Of a stretch of DNA of 64,000 nucleotides, positions 1-10,312 are shown piece by piece. A model generated the notes under the pieces. It saw nothing but the letters and a program-made list of their open reading frames with translations, was not told where the DNA came from and did not search any database. Position numbers and translations under genes: made by a program. Source of the DNA: Flaccisagitta enflata (Eukaryota; Chaetognatha; Sagittoidea; Aphragmophora); contig OZ231128.1 in assembly GCA_965153355.1 (NCBI GenBank), positions 45,012,001 through 45,076,000 on the forward strand, in the 5' to 3' direction. How positions within the stretch are numbered: position 1 is the stretch's first letter; the number at the start of each line of letters is the position of its first letter.

Positions 1-2302
1 CATGAAAGTGCACAAAATCAACAGCAACAACAAGGAGTTGTTGAGCATGATTGAGGGGACTGATGATAGTGAAGAAGCTGCAGTTCTTGGCTTGCAGTGG
101 CATACAAATCATGACTCTCTCCAAGTCCCCAACAAAGAGTGGGACAAAACTCCAACCAAGAGGGAATTTTTGCAAAAAATCGCCTCCTTCTGGGACCCTA
201 TTGGTGGCAGGAGCCCTCTTATCTGCAAAGGGAAGATGATAATGCAGAAAATATGGCAACTAGGTTCTGATTGGGACCAGCTTCTATCTGATGAGTTGAA
301 GCGTGAAGTGGAAGAATTCAGAAAAGCAACTGTTGTTGACTTTGAAATTCCTCGGTTCTTTGGCAACCCTACTGTTCTTCACATCTTTGTAGATGCCAGT
401 GAATCAGCATATGCCGCTGTTGCATATGCAATTTCTGAGAGAGGCTCTTGCTTTCTCATGTCCAAGACAAGAGTAAAGCCCATCAAAGTTGTCTCACTCC
501 CCCGCATGGAGTTGCTGGGAGCAGTGTTAGGCTCACGCTTACTTGCCTTTCTCCACGAGGAAGTTTTCAAATCTGGGATTGAGACTTTCTTGTGGACAGA
601 TTCCACTATTGCGCTTGGGTGGATCGAATCTTCTTCAGCACGCTACAAACCCTTCGTTGGGAACAGGATTGCGGAAATCCAACGAACATGCGGCAGTCAT
701 GGCGTTAAATGCATGTGGGTACCTGGAGACGATAACCCAGCAGATATCCCATCCAGGGGTATTTGGCCTTTGGATGAAACACAATCCAAGCTCTGGATTG
801 AGGGCCCTGAATTCATCAGAACAGGTGATTGGCCGAATCAGCCTGTAATGGAAAAGCCAGATATTGAACAAAGGAAAGTGGCTGTCAATATCACACAGGT
901 TCGTGAACCTGTCATCAGTTTAGAACGTTACAGCTCTTTAGAAAAACTGGTGCGGATCATGATGTACGTGATTCGCTTTTGTAGCCCTTTGGGGGCGAGG
1001 GCGAATAACTCGATTGCTCAACAGCGGAAAAGGGCATTAGCAAAGCTCATCAGCCAAGAGCAAAAAACCTTCTTTTCTGAAGAATATGAATGCCTTCAGA
1101 AGAATCATGCCATTCCACGAAACTCTTCATTGATCCAATTCAATCCAATCTTGGAAGACGGTTTGATCAAAATGAGTGGAAGAGTGAACAAAAACATTAT
1201 CATTCTTCCAAACAAATCTCATCTCACCCGACTTCTCATCAGAGATGTTCACATCTCAAATCTTCATACGGGATCAAACCAGACGTTGGCAATTCTGCGT
1301 CAAAAATATTGGGTCATCAAAGGAATGACAACCGTGAAGGCCGAAACACAATCTTGCATAACATGCAAACGGATCAACAAGCCAATGTGTCAACAAATGA
1401 TGGCTGATTTACCAGATTTCAGGAAAATGGCGTTGCCACCTTTCTCTCATGTCGGACTCGATTACGCTGGACCTCTTCTCATTAAACCAAGGAGAGATTC
1501 AACTTCTCAAGCGGAGAAGCGTTGGATTTGCCTCTTTACTTGTGCATCAACCCGTGGTGTACATTTGGAGATTGTAAATGATCAGTCCACTGAAGAATTT
1601 TTGATGGCATTCGCACGTTTTTCCTGTCGACGAGGAAAACCTCTCAACGTCTACAGCGATAATGCTTCAACGTTCAAAAAGGCAGCAAAGGAATTGCCTG
1701 ACGTCATTTGGCAGTTCAATCCACCTGCAGCACCTTGGTGGGGAGGCTTCTGGGAACGCCTTGTGAGAAGCATCAAAACACCGATGAAGAAAGTTTTAGG
1801 ACAATCTCTCATCACTGACAAGGAACTTGCGACACTCATCATTCGAATTGAAGAGCAAATCAACTCCCGTCCACTTACACCGATTGTGGATGACCCGGAT
1901 CAAGTTCCGCTTACTCCTGCTGAGATGCTCATCGGCAGACCTCTACAACAACCGACGGACCCATGGCCTGACATTCCTCCGTCCAAAACGGCATTCTCTG
2001 CGAGACTGAAGTATCTCAAAAGTCTTCAGGAGAATTGGACGAAACGATGGGTAAATGAGTACGTACCCACCCTTCAACCACGTCAAAAGTGGCATCAAGG
2101 ATCGAAAAACATCACTCCTGGATCTCTCGTTCTTCTCAAGAAAGAAAATCTCAAACGTCATCTTTGGCCCTTAGCTAGGGTTAAGGAAACTCATGTAGGT
2201 CGTAATGGACATGTTCGCTCTGTCACACTTCAAGTTAACAAAGGAAAAACAATCAAGAGACCAATACAGAATTTGGTCTTACTCGAAGGATGTGAAGATT
2301 AA
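1..2302 (+). CDS. pol: BEL/Pao retrotransposon Pol, C-terminal part (RNase H, integrase), cut by window edge
   Basis: The frame is open at the window edge, so the Met at base 2 need not be the true start; protease and most of the reverse transcriptase lie outside. About 766 residues are visible. The connection domain comes first. RNase H follows, with acidic residues D131 (VDAS), E170 (RMELL), D200 (WTDS) and D248 (NPADIPSRG). The integrase zinc-binding site is H417, H422, C452, C455. The integrase core has D487 (LDYAGP), D553 (YSDN) and E585 (GGFWERL). The C-terminal DUF5641-like domain (about 670-760) has the W..RW..EY pattern. These domains in this order are typical of BEL/Pao Pol, which copies element RNA and integrates the cDNA. 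No stop or frameshift is visible in this part, so it looks younger than the pol copy at 16.8-20.5 kb, and it belongs to a different family. Confidence 0.93.
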   Translation, partial: MKVHKINSNNKELLSMIEGTDDSEEAAVLGLQWHTNHDSLQVPNKEWDKTPTKREFLQKIASFWDPIGGRSPLICKGKMIMQKIWQLGSDWDQLLSDELKREVEEFRKATVVDFEIPRFFGNPTVLHIFVDASESAYAAVAYAISERGSCFLMSKTRVKPIKVVSLPRMELLGAVLGSRLLAFLHEEVFKSGIETFLWTDSTIALGWIESSSARYKPFVGNRIAEIQRTCGSHGVKCMWVPGDDNPADIPSRGIWPLDETQSKLWIEGPEFIRTGDWPNQPVMEKPDIEQRKVAVNITQVREPVISLERYSSLEKLVRIMMYVIRFCSPLGARANNSIAQQRKRALAKLISQEQKTFFSEEYECLQKNHAIPRNSSLIQFNPILEDGLIKMSGRVNKNIIILPNKSHLTRLLIRDVHISNLHTGSNQTLAILRQKYWVIKGMTTVKAETQSCITCKRINKPMCQQMMADLPDFRKMALPPFSHVGLDYAGPLLIKPRRDSTSQAEKRWICLFTCASTRGVHLEIVNDQSTEEFLMAFARFSCRRGKPLNVYSDNASTFKKAAKELPDVIWQFNPPAAPWWGGFWERLVRSIKTPMKKVLGQSLITDKELATLIIRIEEQINSRPLTPIVDDPDQVPLTPAEMLIGRPLQQPTDPWPDIPPSKTAFSARLKYLKSLQENWTKRWVNEYVPTLQPRQKWHQGSKNITPGSLVLLKKENLKRHLWPLARVKETHVGRNGHVRSVTLQVNKGKTIKRPIQNLVLLEGCED

Positions 2303-2305
2303 CTG

Positions 2306-2890
2306 TGATGTCTAACTATTGTTTTTAGATCAACGTCAATCAATTATTGAATCATTTGTTGTATTTTTGTATCTTTTTTGAAAAAACCTCAAATCGGTTT
2401 TTTGGGGCCGAATATAAAAAACGCGATTAGCAATTTAGAGAAAAGAAACTGTATCTCTGTAAAAGCACTTTTGATAATTCATACTGTATTAAGAATTTGT
2501 TCTTTGTAAGTTTTCTCAACGTATTCTTTCTCCCGTTTAAAAGTCAAATTCCTTTCTGACTGGTCAATTCTCATTTTCTCCTTTTCGTAAGAATCACGTT
2601 GCCTTCTCAGTTTGGCGGCCGTCGTCTTTATTTCAGTCTTTATTCCAATGCCGCCTAAGAATAACAATTGTTGCCGACAAAAATGTAATCTTTCTTTTTG
2701 TAATAACTGTTTCTTTCTAATTTATGTTTTCTTGTTTAATTGAAATTTGGAATGATTCACTTACATTAAATCCTTCGTAAAGAAAAGAACTCTGGACTTT
2801 TATTTTTCTCCCTTTCGTGGAAAAAAGGGAAATTGAATCTCTGCAATTCTCCGTCGATAAATTGTGGAAACAAAGACGCTTAATTCTGCA
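2306..2890 (+). mobile_element. Putative 3' LTR of the first BEL/Pao element
   Basis: Noncoding sequence directly follows the pol stop. A purine-rich tract (gaaggatgtgaag, 2287-2299) precedes TGTGATGTC at 2306, which would be a normal LTR 5' end. A TATAAAAA box lies at 2413-2420. A CA near 2889 is a possible right end. No second copy is in the window, so both boundaries are inference. Confidence 0.35.
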
Positions 2891-2934
2891 GTTTGGTTAT
2901 AACTCCAGATAGATACTTAAAAGAGATAAGATAT

Positions 2935-2935
2935 A

Positions 2936-3001
<66 letters not shown>
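2935..3001. repeat. (CT)n microsatellite
   Basis: An almost pure CT run of about 65 bp lies between the first element and the broken end of the opposed gag copy. The 130 bp after it (3002-3134) shows nothing recognisable. Confidence 0.95.
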
Positions 3002-3134
3002 GAATCCCGCAATTTGACTACAATCACAATTCCCGATTACTCCCGTTTGAAATTGATAACCTCAGCAAAATAAAAGGAGTGAAACTGATTTAAATCCTCA
3101 AAACCCAAATATCTTCAATCAGCCTTATCTTCTA

Positions 3135-4709
3135 TTATTTTGTCATCCTATCAACAGCAGGTTCATTATAACCAACCCCTCCATTTATTTTACACGTCTT
3201 GGCCAAGTGACCATGCTCCAGGCATTTGAAGCATAGTCCCTGGTTTTTGTTGAACTTTCGGCGTTCTGACGGCTGCAACTCGCGATATACCGGGCAGTCC
3301 ACCAATTTGTGCGTAGCGTCACAACGAGGGCAGTGGCCTGGCGCCGTCTTGGGTTTTGGCGCCATCACGCCTTCCTTTTTGCCCGCCGCACTTGCAGATG
3401 TCGCGGACACTTTGGCGGTCGCGGACGATTTTCCTTGACCAACGTTGCGGTTGTAACCTGACAACATGTTAGAAATGGATTGCTCATCATCAATAAAGTC
3501 AAGGAAATCAGCAAACTTCAATTCTGAACCATTTGCCCTTATGTGTTTTACCGCCTTCCGTGCCCACTTATCTTTTATGAATGGAAGCTTCCTCTCGATG
3601 ATTGCTTTGACTACGAGCTTGTTCTCGAATTCGGCCGCCTTTCCGTATTCGGTTGCCAACGAGTGAATACTAATCAATCTCGCGTAAAAATCGAGGATGC
3701 CGCCGTGGTCCTTTTCGTCTATCATTTTTCCTTGGAGCACCTCTTCAAGCATTTCCAGTGCAGATTCTTGGCGCATACCAAACTTTTTCGTTAGCCTCTC
3801 GATGATGTCGTCAACGGCGGAGTCTGCCTTTTTTAGCGTATCCGCTTCGACGAGTTTGAAGGCGGATCCTTCAAACCAATGCTGTACTTCATTCAAGATT
3901 TGCTTTTTGGTGGCGCCTGGAATCTCCATCATTTCGTTGAAGAGTTTCATGTGCTTCTCGAAGTCCATTCGCTTTACTGCGCTTCCAGAGAATTTTTTCG
4001 CTGGCCTCGCTTCTTTCAACTGGCTGACTGCAGTTTGTCTCAGCGACGCCTCCAGTTGCTGCTGCTGTAGTCTGACGACCACTTCCATCAGTTTGTCGGG
4101 GGCGTTAGAGACACTGCTTTTCGCGCAGCTTGAAGCGTTTGATGGCGCCTTGGAGGAGTTTGATGATACCCTGGAGACGTTTGATGTTGCTCTGGAGGTT
4201 TCTGACGAGCGGCTGGAGCTTCTTGGCTCACGCGTCGTTGCTGCAGCGGTCGCGTGACTGCTGCTTGCCTCTCTCGCTTCCACCTTTACTCCAGGTTTCT
4301 CGCTTTTCGTCTTTTTCTTTTCCTCCTCATTCTCCGCTTTTTTGTCTTTTTCATTTTTTGGCTTCACGTCTTCCAACTCTCTAAAGGGTAGGACGGGTGG
4401 TTTCTTCTCTACCCTCACCGCCTTTTTTCCTTTATCATCGTCAACGTTTAGCTTTTTTCTCGATGACTTTTGTGGTGCGTCTGACAGCGCTCTTTCCGGC
4501 AGCGATGGCGTCACTTTCGGTTTCACCTCCTTTTTCAGCGTCGACGTCACTCTTTTCGCCATCCCCTTCACCCAATCGTTCGTCATCGCATCCGGATGTT
4601 CGCCGCCGAAAGCCGCACCAGCGGCGGTCATTTCCAGGCCGGCGCCGACGTCTCTCGACTTGTCTTCATCAATCACGACACTGCCTTCATCGTGGGCGGC
4701 TATGATGGC
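3135..4709 (-). CDS. gag: BEL/Pao Gag, C-terminal part (DUF1759-like, zinc knuckles)
   Basis: In frame with the preceding Gag part after the TAA at 4712-4710; there is no ATG at its head (GTG at 4676). A Lys/Glu/Ser-rich linker comes first. Next is a DUF1759-like capsid region, recognisable by KKFSGS, MDFEKHMKLFNEMM, an 'ILNEVQHWFEGSAFKLV' stretch and 'ERLTKKFG'. It ends in paired Cys/His motifs: CPRCDATHKLVDC, then CFKCLEHGHLAKTC. This is the usual BEL/Pao order before the protease. The frame closes soon after the second knuckle, at 3135, with no protease sequence beyond. I infer a rearrangement or deletion point near 3135-3165. Confidence 0.85.
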   Translation of the reverse strand, partial: AIIAAHDEGSVVIDEDKSRDVGAGLEMTAAGAAFGGEHPDAMTNDWVKGMAKRVTSTLKKEVKPKVTPSLPERALSDAPQKSSRKKLNVDDDKGKKAVRVEKKPPVLPFRELEDVKPKNEKDKKAENEEEKKKTKSEKPGVKVEAREASSSHATAAATTREPRSSSRSSETSRATSNVSRVSSNSSKAPSNASSCAKSSVSNAPDKLMEVVVRLQQQQLEASLRQTAVSQLKEARPAKKFSGSAVKRMDFEKHMKLFNEMMEIPGATKKQILNEVQHWFEGSAFKLVEADTLKKADSAVDDIIERLTKKFGMRQESALEMLEEVLQGKMIDEKDHGGILDFYARLISIHSLATEYGKAAEFENKLVVKAIIERKLPFIKDKWARKAVKHIRANGSELKFADFLDFIDDEQSISNMLSGYNRNVGQGKSSATAKVSATSASAAGKKEGVMAPKPKTAPGHCPRCDATHKLVDCPVYRELQPSERRKFNKNQGLCFKCLEHGHLAKTCKINGGVGYNEPAVDRMTK

Positions 4710-5825
4710 TTAGAGTTGTTTTGCGTGTTTCTCAATGTTTTCAACTTCCTTGTCGTGTATTGTTTTGTCGAGGCTTTTTTGCATTAACAGATCGTTGATT
4801 TGGCTTTGATGGTAGGCAATATCTACATCTGTATGCGCATTGTTTTCCGCTAGTCGTGCGTCCTCTGCATCCCGCTTTTTTTGCCTGTCCCTTTCGACCT
4901 GCTCGGACATCACCGACGCCGCTTTACTCCTCTTCGAGCCTTCTCTCTTTGACGACGCTGTCGATGATCTCGCCGCCGATTTTGTCGATGATTTGGCCAC
5001 CGATCTAACCGATGCCGTTGCTTCCGGTTTGTCCGCGGGTTGAGGGTCGGCAGCCGGGGATGCAGATGCTGTGGCGTTTGTTTCTCTGTTTTCTTTTTCG
5101 CTTGTCTTCTCAGCCTCGGCTGCTTTCCGCCGTTCATCTTCAAATAGTATGAAGCCGGGTGGAAGCTGCTGTTGCTGTGTCGACTCGCTTGCGCTTTTCT
5201 GAGGAGGAGGAGGAGGAGGGGGGGTTTTTTGTCGTCGTCTTTCCGGCGTTTGGTTTCCCACGACTGTCTCAAACGCCTTTTTTCCGGCCGTCATTGCCGA
5301 GGACATTTTTCCCCTGAAAGAGTTTAGCACAGATGACGCTGGTGGTTTTGTTGGTGCTGACGCCCCCTGCGCTTCTGGCGTTTCCCCTTCCTCCTCTTCT
5401 TCTCTTTCTTTTGCGCTTGTTCCATCTTCGTGGATGATCGAGAGCCTTCCCATTACCTCGGCGTTGCCGGTGGAGTCGTCAAGTTTTTCGTCGACTTCTA
5501 CCGTCGCCTTTGCTCTCTTAAAATGCTTGTTGAGCACTGCTTTGTAGCGGGCAAAGTCTGTTGTTAGTTGATCGGCAATTTCCTCGGTTTGGGTGCCGTC
5601 TTCCAACTTACATTTCTCATACTCGCTCATTCGTGCTTCGTAGAGGTCGTAGAAGAAATTGGCTCTTTTGTTTAGCTCGACCTGCGCTTCCTCCGTTTCA
5701 TCTTTGTGTGCTTTGTCGAAGGCTTGCGTCATCGAGTTGAAGGCCTTTTCCAGATCTCGCCTCACGCGCGAAATGACACGTCGGTCCCATACTGGAGTCG
5801 CAATGGGGGTGATCTCGTCCGCCAT
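4710..5825 (-). CDS. gag: BEL/Pao Gag, N-terminal part (371 aa, ends at in-frame stop)
   Basis: ATG at 5825-5823 is the first start after the LTR and leader. The first 150 residues are charged and probably helical. A low-complexity segment follows: an acidic run near 140, poly-proline near 205, Ser/Ala/Lys-rich sequence to about 310, and a charged helical tail. A TAA at 4712-4710 ends it, but the same frame continues as clear Gag sequence on the far side. This therefore looks like one Gag split by a nonsense mutation; two separate proteins or stop readthrough are less likely. Gag would form the cytoplasmic particle that packages element RNA. The N-terminal domain matches no family I can name; the assignment rests on position and on the downstream part. 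Confidence 0.75.
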   Translation of the reverse strand: MADEITPIATPVWDRRVISRVRRDLEKAFNSMTQAFDKAHKDETEEAQVELNKRANFFYDLYEARMSEYEKCKLEDGTQTEEIADQLTTDFARYKAVLNKHFKRAKATVEVDEKLDDSTGNAEVMGRLSIIHEDGTSAKEREEEEEGETPEAQGASAPTKPPASSVLNSFRGKMSSAMTAGKKAFETVVGNQTPERRRQKTPPPPPPPQKSASESTQQQQLPPGFILFEDERRKAAEAEKTSEKENRETNATASASPAADPQPADKPEATASVRSVAKSSTKSAARSSTASSKREGSKRSKAASVMSEQVERDRQKKRDAEDARLAENNAHTDVDIAYHQSQINDLLMQKSLDKTIHDKEVENIEKHAKQL

Positions 5826-5927
5826 CTTGTCCCCGGATGTTACCTACGTGTGTGCTCGTGTGTTGTGTGTGGGGAAAAATTATATATTCATTAGCAATTG
5901 CACCAGCGGTTTTTGGTGTTTAATTAC

Positions 5928-6483
5928 TGTTTGGAACCGTAGGAATCACTGTTTCGTACCGTTAGAGTTAAAGATGAGGATGGCGCCACTTCCTGTTTGG
6001 CCGTCGTCTTCACGCCAGTGCGCCGACGACGCCACATCCGGTTGCGTCAATCCCAGCGTCAATCTGAGGAGTCATCTAGTCTCTAGGTAAGAAGTTGTAA
6101 TTAAACTTATGGCAGAATGGAGAAAAAGAAAGGAAGAGAGAGAGAGAGAGAGAGAGAGAGGAGAAGAAGGGAAAAAAGGTAGGAGAAAGATGGTTAAACC
6201 TAAGCTAGCTAACTATTGCTATGTAAAAACTACCTCAAATATCAACTCAAGTATAGTCAACAAATGTCATCAAACTCCACTCACCACAGGTTCCACTGTA
6301 ATCTCCAAAAGTGTTCCAGGCAATATTGCTAGTAACGATATACTGTTTAACTGAAAGGAAGAAGGCATTCAGAAAACCAATATATCAAACAAGCAATAAT
6401 AGAATAGCAATCAACGGGAAGACAAAATGGAATAACGAAAGTACAGAGGCGCAAAACTACCAAAATATCAACGATATTCCACA
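5928..6483 (-). mobile_element. LTR of the second BEL/Pao family, minus orientation (556 bp)
   Basis: On the minus strand it begins TGTGGAATATCG (from 6483) and ends GGTTCCAAACA (to 5928), the TG...CA form of an LTR. It is the reverse complement of 22791-23382. By eye the two differ by about seven substitutions, one indel of about 5 bp, and the length of an internal (GA)n tract (about 26 bp here, about 58 bp there). The tRNA primer site is not obvious; TGGTGCAATTGC lies about 25 bases inside the LTR edge. Confidence 0.9.
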
Positions 6484-6911
6484 AGCTTCACTTTAACGTT
6501 TATGGCATTAAAATGCCCAGTCCTTTGACTTGCGTTCTAGCTCTAGTGAAGCTTAATTGTATGGAAGTTGGACAACATTACTACTCAACAATATCCAAAA
6601 TACGGGCAAAAGCCTTTGGAGCTCTTACTGGTGTTTAATCCGGACCCATCACATGTACAATGTACGTTGGTCAGATTGCAAGTCTTTGAAGAGGATTTCA
6701 AATTTGGGTCTCATCGTGAAAGTGTCGTTCGTTTTGAATTTTGAGTTTCATCTGCGGTTTAAGTTAGGGTTAGGGCAGGGCCGTGGAGTGAGGGGGAGGT
6801 CACGTCCATCTGAGATGGGGGCCCGGACCCCATGGGGGGCCAGGGGATCATGAGAGCCCTTGAGATATGAGAAAAAAGATGGAAAGAAAAAAAATCATGA
6901 GAAAAAAAGAT
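6484..6911. other. No gene; possible DNA-transposon end
   Basis: The only recognisable item is CTCTAGTGAAGCTTAATTGT at about 6541-6560. It resembles CTCTAGTGAAGCTTAACTGT near 25380-25399; both are followed by A, giving a TA edge. On the other strand it would read CA(A/G)TTAAGCTTCACTAGAG, like a pogo/Tigger-type terminal repeat. Degenerate TTAGGG-like words lie near 6760-6780. Confidence 0.35.
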
Positions 6912-7375
6912 AAGGCAGAAAGTGGTCAGCAGTAGCCGTGCCCTGCTTAAGTAGTTTATGATTTAAGTTGTAGAGGAGCAGGGCAGCGACCCTAAAGGGG
7001 ACAAAGTCCTGTAAAAATGATAAGTAGTCCTGTAAAAAAAATAAGAAAAAAAGATAAGGCAGAAAGTGGTCAGCAGCACCTGTGCCCTTCTTGAGTAGTT
7101 TATGATTTAAGTTGCTTTAGTGGTTTTTTGGTTAAGTTTGGGGGGAGCAGGCCAGGATCTGGGTCTCTTAAGCTATGATTTGAGCCTCGAAACTGGAATT
7201 TGAACATTGAGGTTGGAATTTGAGCCTTGAGGCTGGGCTTGGAGCTTCAAGGTTGGGTTGGAGCATTGAGACTGTGATTTGAGCTCCAACCCCTAGGTTA
7301 GGATTTGAGTCAAATGAATTGGACAAACGGAGGAGGAAAAATTACTGCGTTTGAGGCCGCTGCCCAGAAAAGTGG
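6912..7375. repeat. Family B repeat copy 1 (two merged pieces)
   Basis: Contains 'gtggtcagcag...gtgccctgct', 'gagcagggcagcgaccctaaaggggacaaagtcctgta' (split over 6975-7015), a run of 'gatttgagcctt gaggctgg' units (7160-7310) and the far-end word 'gaggccgctgcccagaaaagtgg' (7350-7372). These occur in the same order in the other B copies. Confidence 0.7.
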
Positions 7376-8063
7376 TATTGACTATTGACTAAAAGTTAAA
7401 TCTGACTCCGCGCAGCGTTCATGGTAGGACATTTGTTTACACCTAGCAACACTTCCATCTAAAGGCGACGAATCTGAAAGACTCATCACTAAAACAAATG
7501 AACAACAGCCATTATCAAAATCTTTTTTGTTTTTGTTGCGGACGCGCAACTCTTAAAGTGGCTTTGTCCGTCGGACCGTCCGTTGTGAAAACGCGTATTT
7601 GAGATACTGCAGTTTTGTTTTTCTTTGTGTGAAAGCGTGTGTTGGGTTGGCCCAGTTGGGGAGGGTGTGGATGCACTAAGTAATTAGAGTCTGACATTTA
7701 GTATGAAAGAAGGTGAATTTGAAACATTTTTTTTCGGGATTTTTTTGTTATGCACCTAAACTAGGTACAATTGGAGGAAGAAATGCGTCCTTACTTGAGA
7801 AAAAAATCGTTTATTTTCGTAGTATTATGATAAATAAAGTGATAAACCACAGTTTTGAGGAGAGTTTTCGCGATTAAGAAAATCCTCTTTTAAAGAAAAA
7901 CTAGAAAGAGTTTCAAGGGTTTGAAGATATCAAACGAAAGAGGAAGAAAGGGAGAATAAACTTGAAAAAAAGAATCGCAAAAAAATTAGTTGTTACTACC
8001 AATTTAAAGCAACGGAAGTTACGGTTTGTTCAGTTTTTTTAAACATTTGGATACTTTGGGGTG
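7376..8063. other. No gene; family A end fragment at 7530-7600
   Basis: GTTGCGGACGCGCAAC (7535-7550) followed by 'ggctttgtccgtcgg' is the hairpin end of a family A copy; the matching other end is not visible. The rest is A/T-rich sequence with nothing recognisable. Confidence 0.5.
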
Positions 8064-8160
8064 AGCAACAAGCCCGCGAAAATTCTGACTGGTATAAGGA
8101 TAGAGAACTTTTTATTCTCTATCCAACAGCACTAGTCCCCATTTTCGCGGATTTGTTGCT
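8064..8160. repeat. Imperfect palindrome, about 97 bp
   Basis: The outer arms 'agcaacaagcccgcgaaaat' and 'attttcgcggatttgttgct' pair with one or two mismatches. Inside, GGATAGAGAAC pairs roughly with the CTCTATCC side around a T-rich loop. Confidence 0.75.
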
Positions 8161-8717
8161 TGGGTGTAGTTAAGTCTTGAAGACAAACTGTCATGGTCAA
8201 ATTAAGTACTAGATTGTCCTTTTGTTCATGCTTTAACCATGCTCCATAGAGCTCTAACAGATGAGGAAAAGGCAGGGAAGCCGTGATTGGCTCATGATTT
8301 GAAGGTGATATGCTCTCATTGGCCATTCTGCTATTAACCTCCATTGCTCTCAATTTGAAATGGAAACAAAGGGACAATGATGAAGCTGAGAAAAATGTTA
8401 TATTCTTACACAATTTTTACAATGTTATACACTTCTTTCAAACTCGAAACCTTGCTTAAAGTGATAAACCACCAAAACAGTTTTCTTGAAAAAAAAAATT
8501 GTGTCAATACATGCCCTAGTTCAGATTTTAGCAAATGTCATACAGAAAGATAGAAATATTTACTCAGTGTGGATGGGAGTTGTGCGCCCCTGGCCCCTTC
8601 GCACCTGTCCGCAACAATTTTGTGACCCCGCATCATTTATTTCATCCATTTACCATTAAGGGTCACCCCTTAGCCGAGATTTACGGGTTAATATGTTTGA
8701 CCCCTGGAGGTACCCCA
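8161..8717. other. No recognisable feature
   Basis: Ordinary A/T-rich sequence. A 93-codon minus-strand frame (8413-8132) has no protein family character and no splice sites that I trust. Confidence 0.5.
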
Positions 8718-8840
8718 GTCCCATCGTGCTAAACAGTCAGTGGACAAAACATAATAACTGAGCCGGATCAACATATATGCTTTAAATGCTTAAGCAAAGG
8801 GCCCCGCGCCTCAGGGGGCCCCGCGCTTGCGCCCCCTCCT

Positions 8841-8970
8841 TAAAAAAAAAAGAAAAGGAAGGAAGGAAGGAAGGAAGGAAGGAAAAAAGGAAGAAAGAAA
8901 GAACAAAAGGGAGAATGAAAAAAAAAAAGAAAGGAGGAAAGATAGGGGAAAAAGAAAGGAAAAAGACAAC
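8841..8970. repeat. Purine-rich low-complexity tract (GGAA/GAAA)
   Basis: Poly-A then GGAA repeats (8858-8884) then degenerate GAAA. Overlapping open frames on both strands here come from composition only. Confidence 0.9.
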
Positions 8971-9595
8971 ATATTTTTGCTGAAACAACACAAATTTCTT
9001 AAGAAGGGAAAAAGCAAGATACATTGTCTGAAGTGAGAGAAAAGCAGTGGGAAAAGTAATGTAAGTAGGAAACAAGTAAGAGAAGAAAGAACAAAGGAGT
9101 AATGTGATAAAAAGAAGTTCAGAAAAAAGATGGAACAAAAAAAAGTGAGCAGGAAACAAGGAAGGTAATTGAGAAGGCAAAAAGGATAAATAATTAAAAA
9201 TATAGTTCAAAGATTTATTTTGTATGACTAAAAAAAAAATGGGAAAAAAAACATTTTTTTTAGATCAGTGAAAAATTGAATTAAGGATTTTTTGCAAAAA
9301 AAAAAAAAAAAATTGAACTGAAAAAATTTTTTTGAAAAATATGCTGACTTTCACAAGCTTACTTATTCTGGTTTATAAGGTTTGAATGAAATATATTTTG
9401 GTAGCATTCGTTGATCTTGTCTTATAACTATTGAAATTTGCTAAAGAAACATTATTACCTCTTTGAAAAGTTTTGATTTTTTATTTTGAAAAATTCATAG
9501 TTAACATGGTCCAAATTTTTGTGCATGCAATTTCAAAATTATAAAAAACCACAGAGACCAGATTGCACTCATTTTGCAGATTTTTAAAATTTTTA

Positions 9596-9674
9596 AAATG
9601 AAATGCCTCTTGTTTAGTCTATGGCTTATTTAGAAGAGCTCTGTGAAATAAGAACAAGAGGCATTTCATTTTTT
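9596..9674. repeat. Hairpin with 20-bp arms
   Basis: The arm 'aaatgaaatgcctcttgtt' (from about 9597) is matched inverted by 'aacaagaggcatttcatttt' (to about 9672), with a loop of about 40 bases. Confidence 0.8.
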
Positions 9675-9730
9675 TTATCTTGAAAACAAATTGATAGGCA
9701 GGGAGTAACTTGCAAGGGAAAAAGAAAAAG

Positions 9731-9934
9731 AACAAGGCCGGATACACGGCCATCAGTTGCGGACGGGTGGGCAGGGGCATCCAACCTCAATCCACACCAC
9801 AAGTCCCCCACTCACATGCACGAAAAGCATCTAAAACGCTCATTTCCTCACTTTTCGACTCGTGTCCACGGACCGACCGACCGACCGACGGAAGGACAAA
9901 GCCTCTAATAGAGTTGCGTGTCCGCAACTAAAAA
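9731..9934 (+). mobile_element. Family A element, complete copy (AGTTGCG subfamily)
   Basis: Starts AACAAGGCCGGATACACGGC and carries the internal motif 'cagttgcggacgggtggg' at 9754-9771. A GACC tetranucleotide run lies near 9870. It ends AGTTGCGTGTCCGCAACT plus AAAAA. Internal motif and terminal palindrome both use the GTTGCG version. It has no coding capacity; the A-rich tail and small size fit a nonautonomous element. Confidence 0.8.
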
Positions 9935-10211
9935 GAACACATGGAAAGAAAGAAAAAAGATTGATGTGAAATTCATATGCATATTTAGCAGGACAGTATA
10001 GTTAGAAAAAAAATGTCTTCAGGAAACAAAATAAAATGTAGCGCTCTGAGGTATTTAGGGGGGAGGGGGGGTAGGGAGGGGGGCCCCGCGCCCCTGGTTA
10101 AGCATAGGGCCCCGCACCTTGTTGATCCAGCTCAGCATAATAAGTATATATGGTACTGTTGAATAGTTATCTGTAATGTTTTGTTTTTAGGACTTTTTAA
10201 GCGGGTTTTTA

Positions 10212-10312
10212 TATTAGGGTTAGGGGTGGGTTTAGGGTTAAGGTTACATTTGGGGATAGTTTTAGGGTTAGGGCTAGGGACATGGTTAGCGTTAGGGCTA
10301 AGGGTTGGCTGG
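10212..10312. repeat. Degenerate TTAGGG-like tract
   Basis: Several 'ttagggttaggg', 'tttagggttaagg' and 'gttagggctaggg' words in about 100 bp. They resemble animal telomere repeat but are irregular, so this is at most a decayed interstitial tract. Confidence 0.5.

Larger units (their letters stand above)
3135..6483 (-). mobile_element. 5' half of a BEL/Pao element (LTR + gag), minus strand, pol missing
   Basis: Read on the minus strand: LTR (6483-5928), a leader of about 100 bp, then gag (5825-3135). The copy stops just after the Gag zinc fingers, with no protease or reverse transcriptase. Its LTR matches the LTR at 22791-23382, so both belong to one family. The broken side abuts plain sequence and the (CT)n run. 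The five bases outside the LTR (AAGCT, read in element orientation) do not match the right flank of the other copy (AGAAA), so a simple single insertion is not supported. Confidence 0.85.

Noticed and set aside
9731-9934. Family A as a Helitron (hairpin then CTAA)
   Set aside because: The hairpin touches the end instead of lying about 10 bases inside, the 5' end is not TC, and insertion is not between A and T.
10212-10312. True telomere
   Set aside because: Too irregular and short, and embedded in ordinary repeat sequence.
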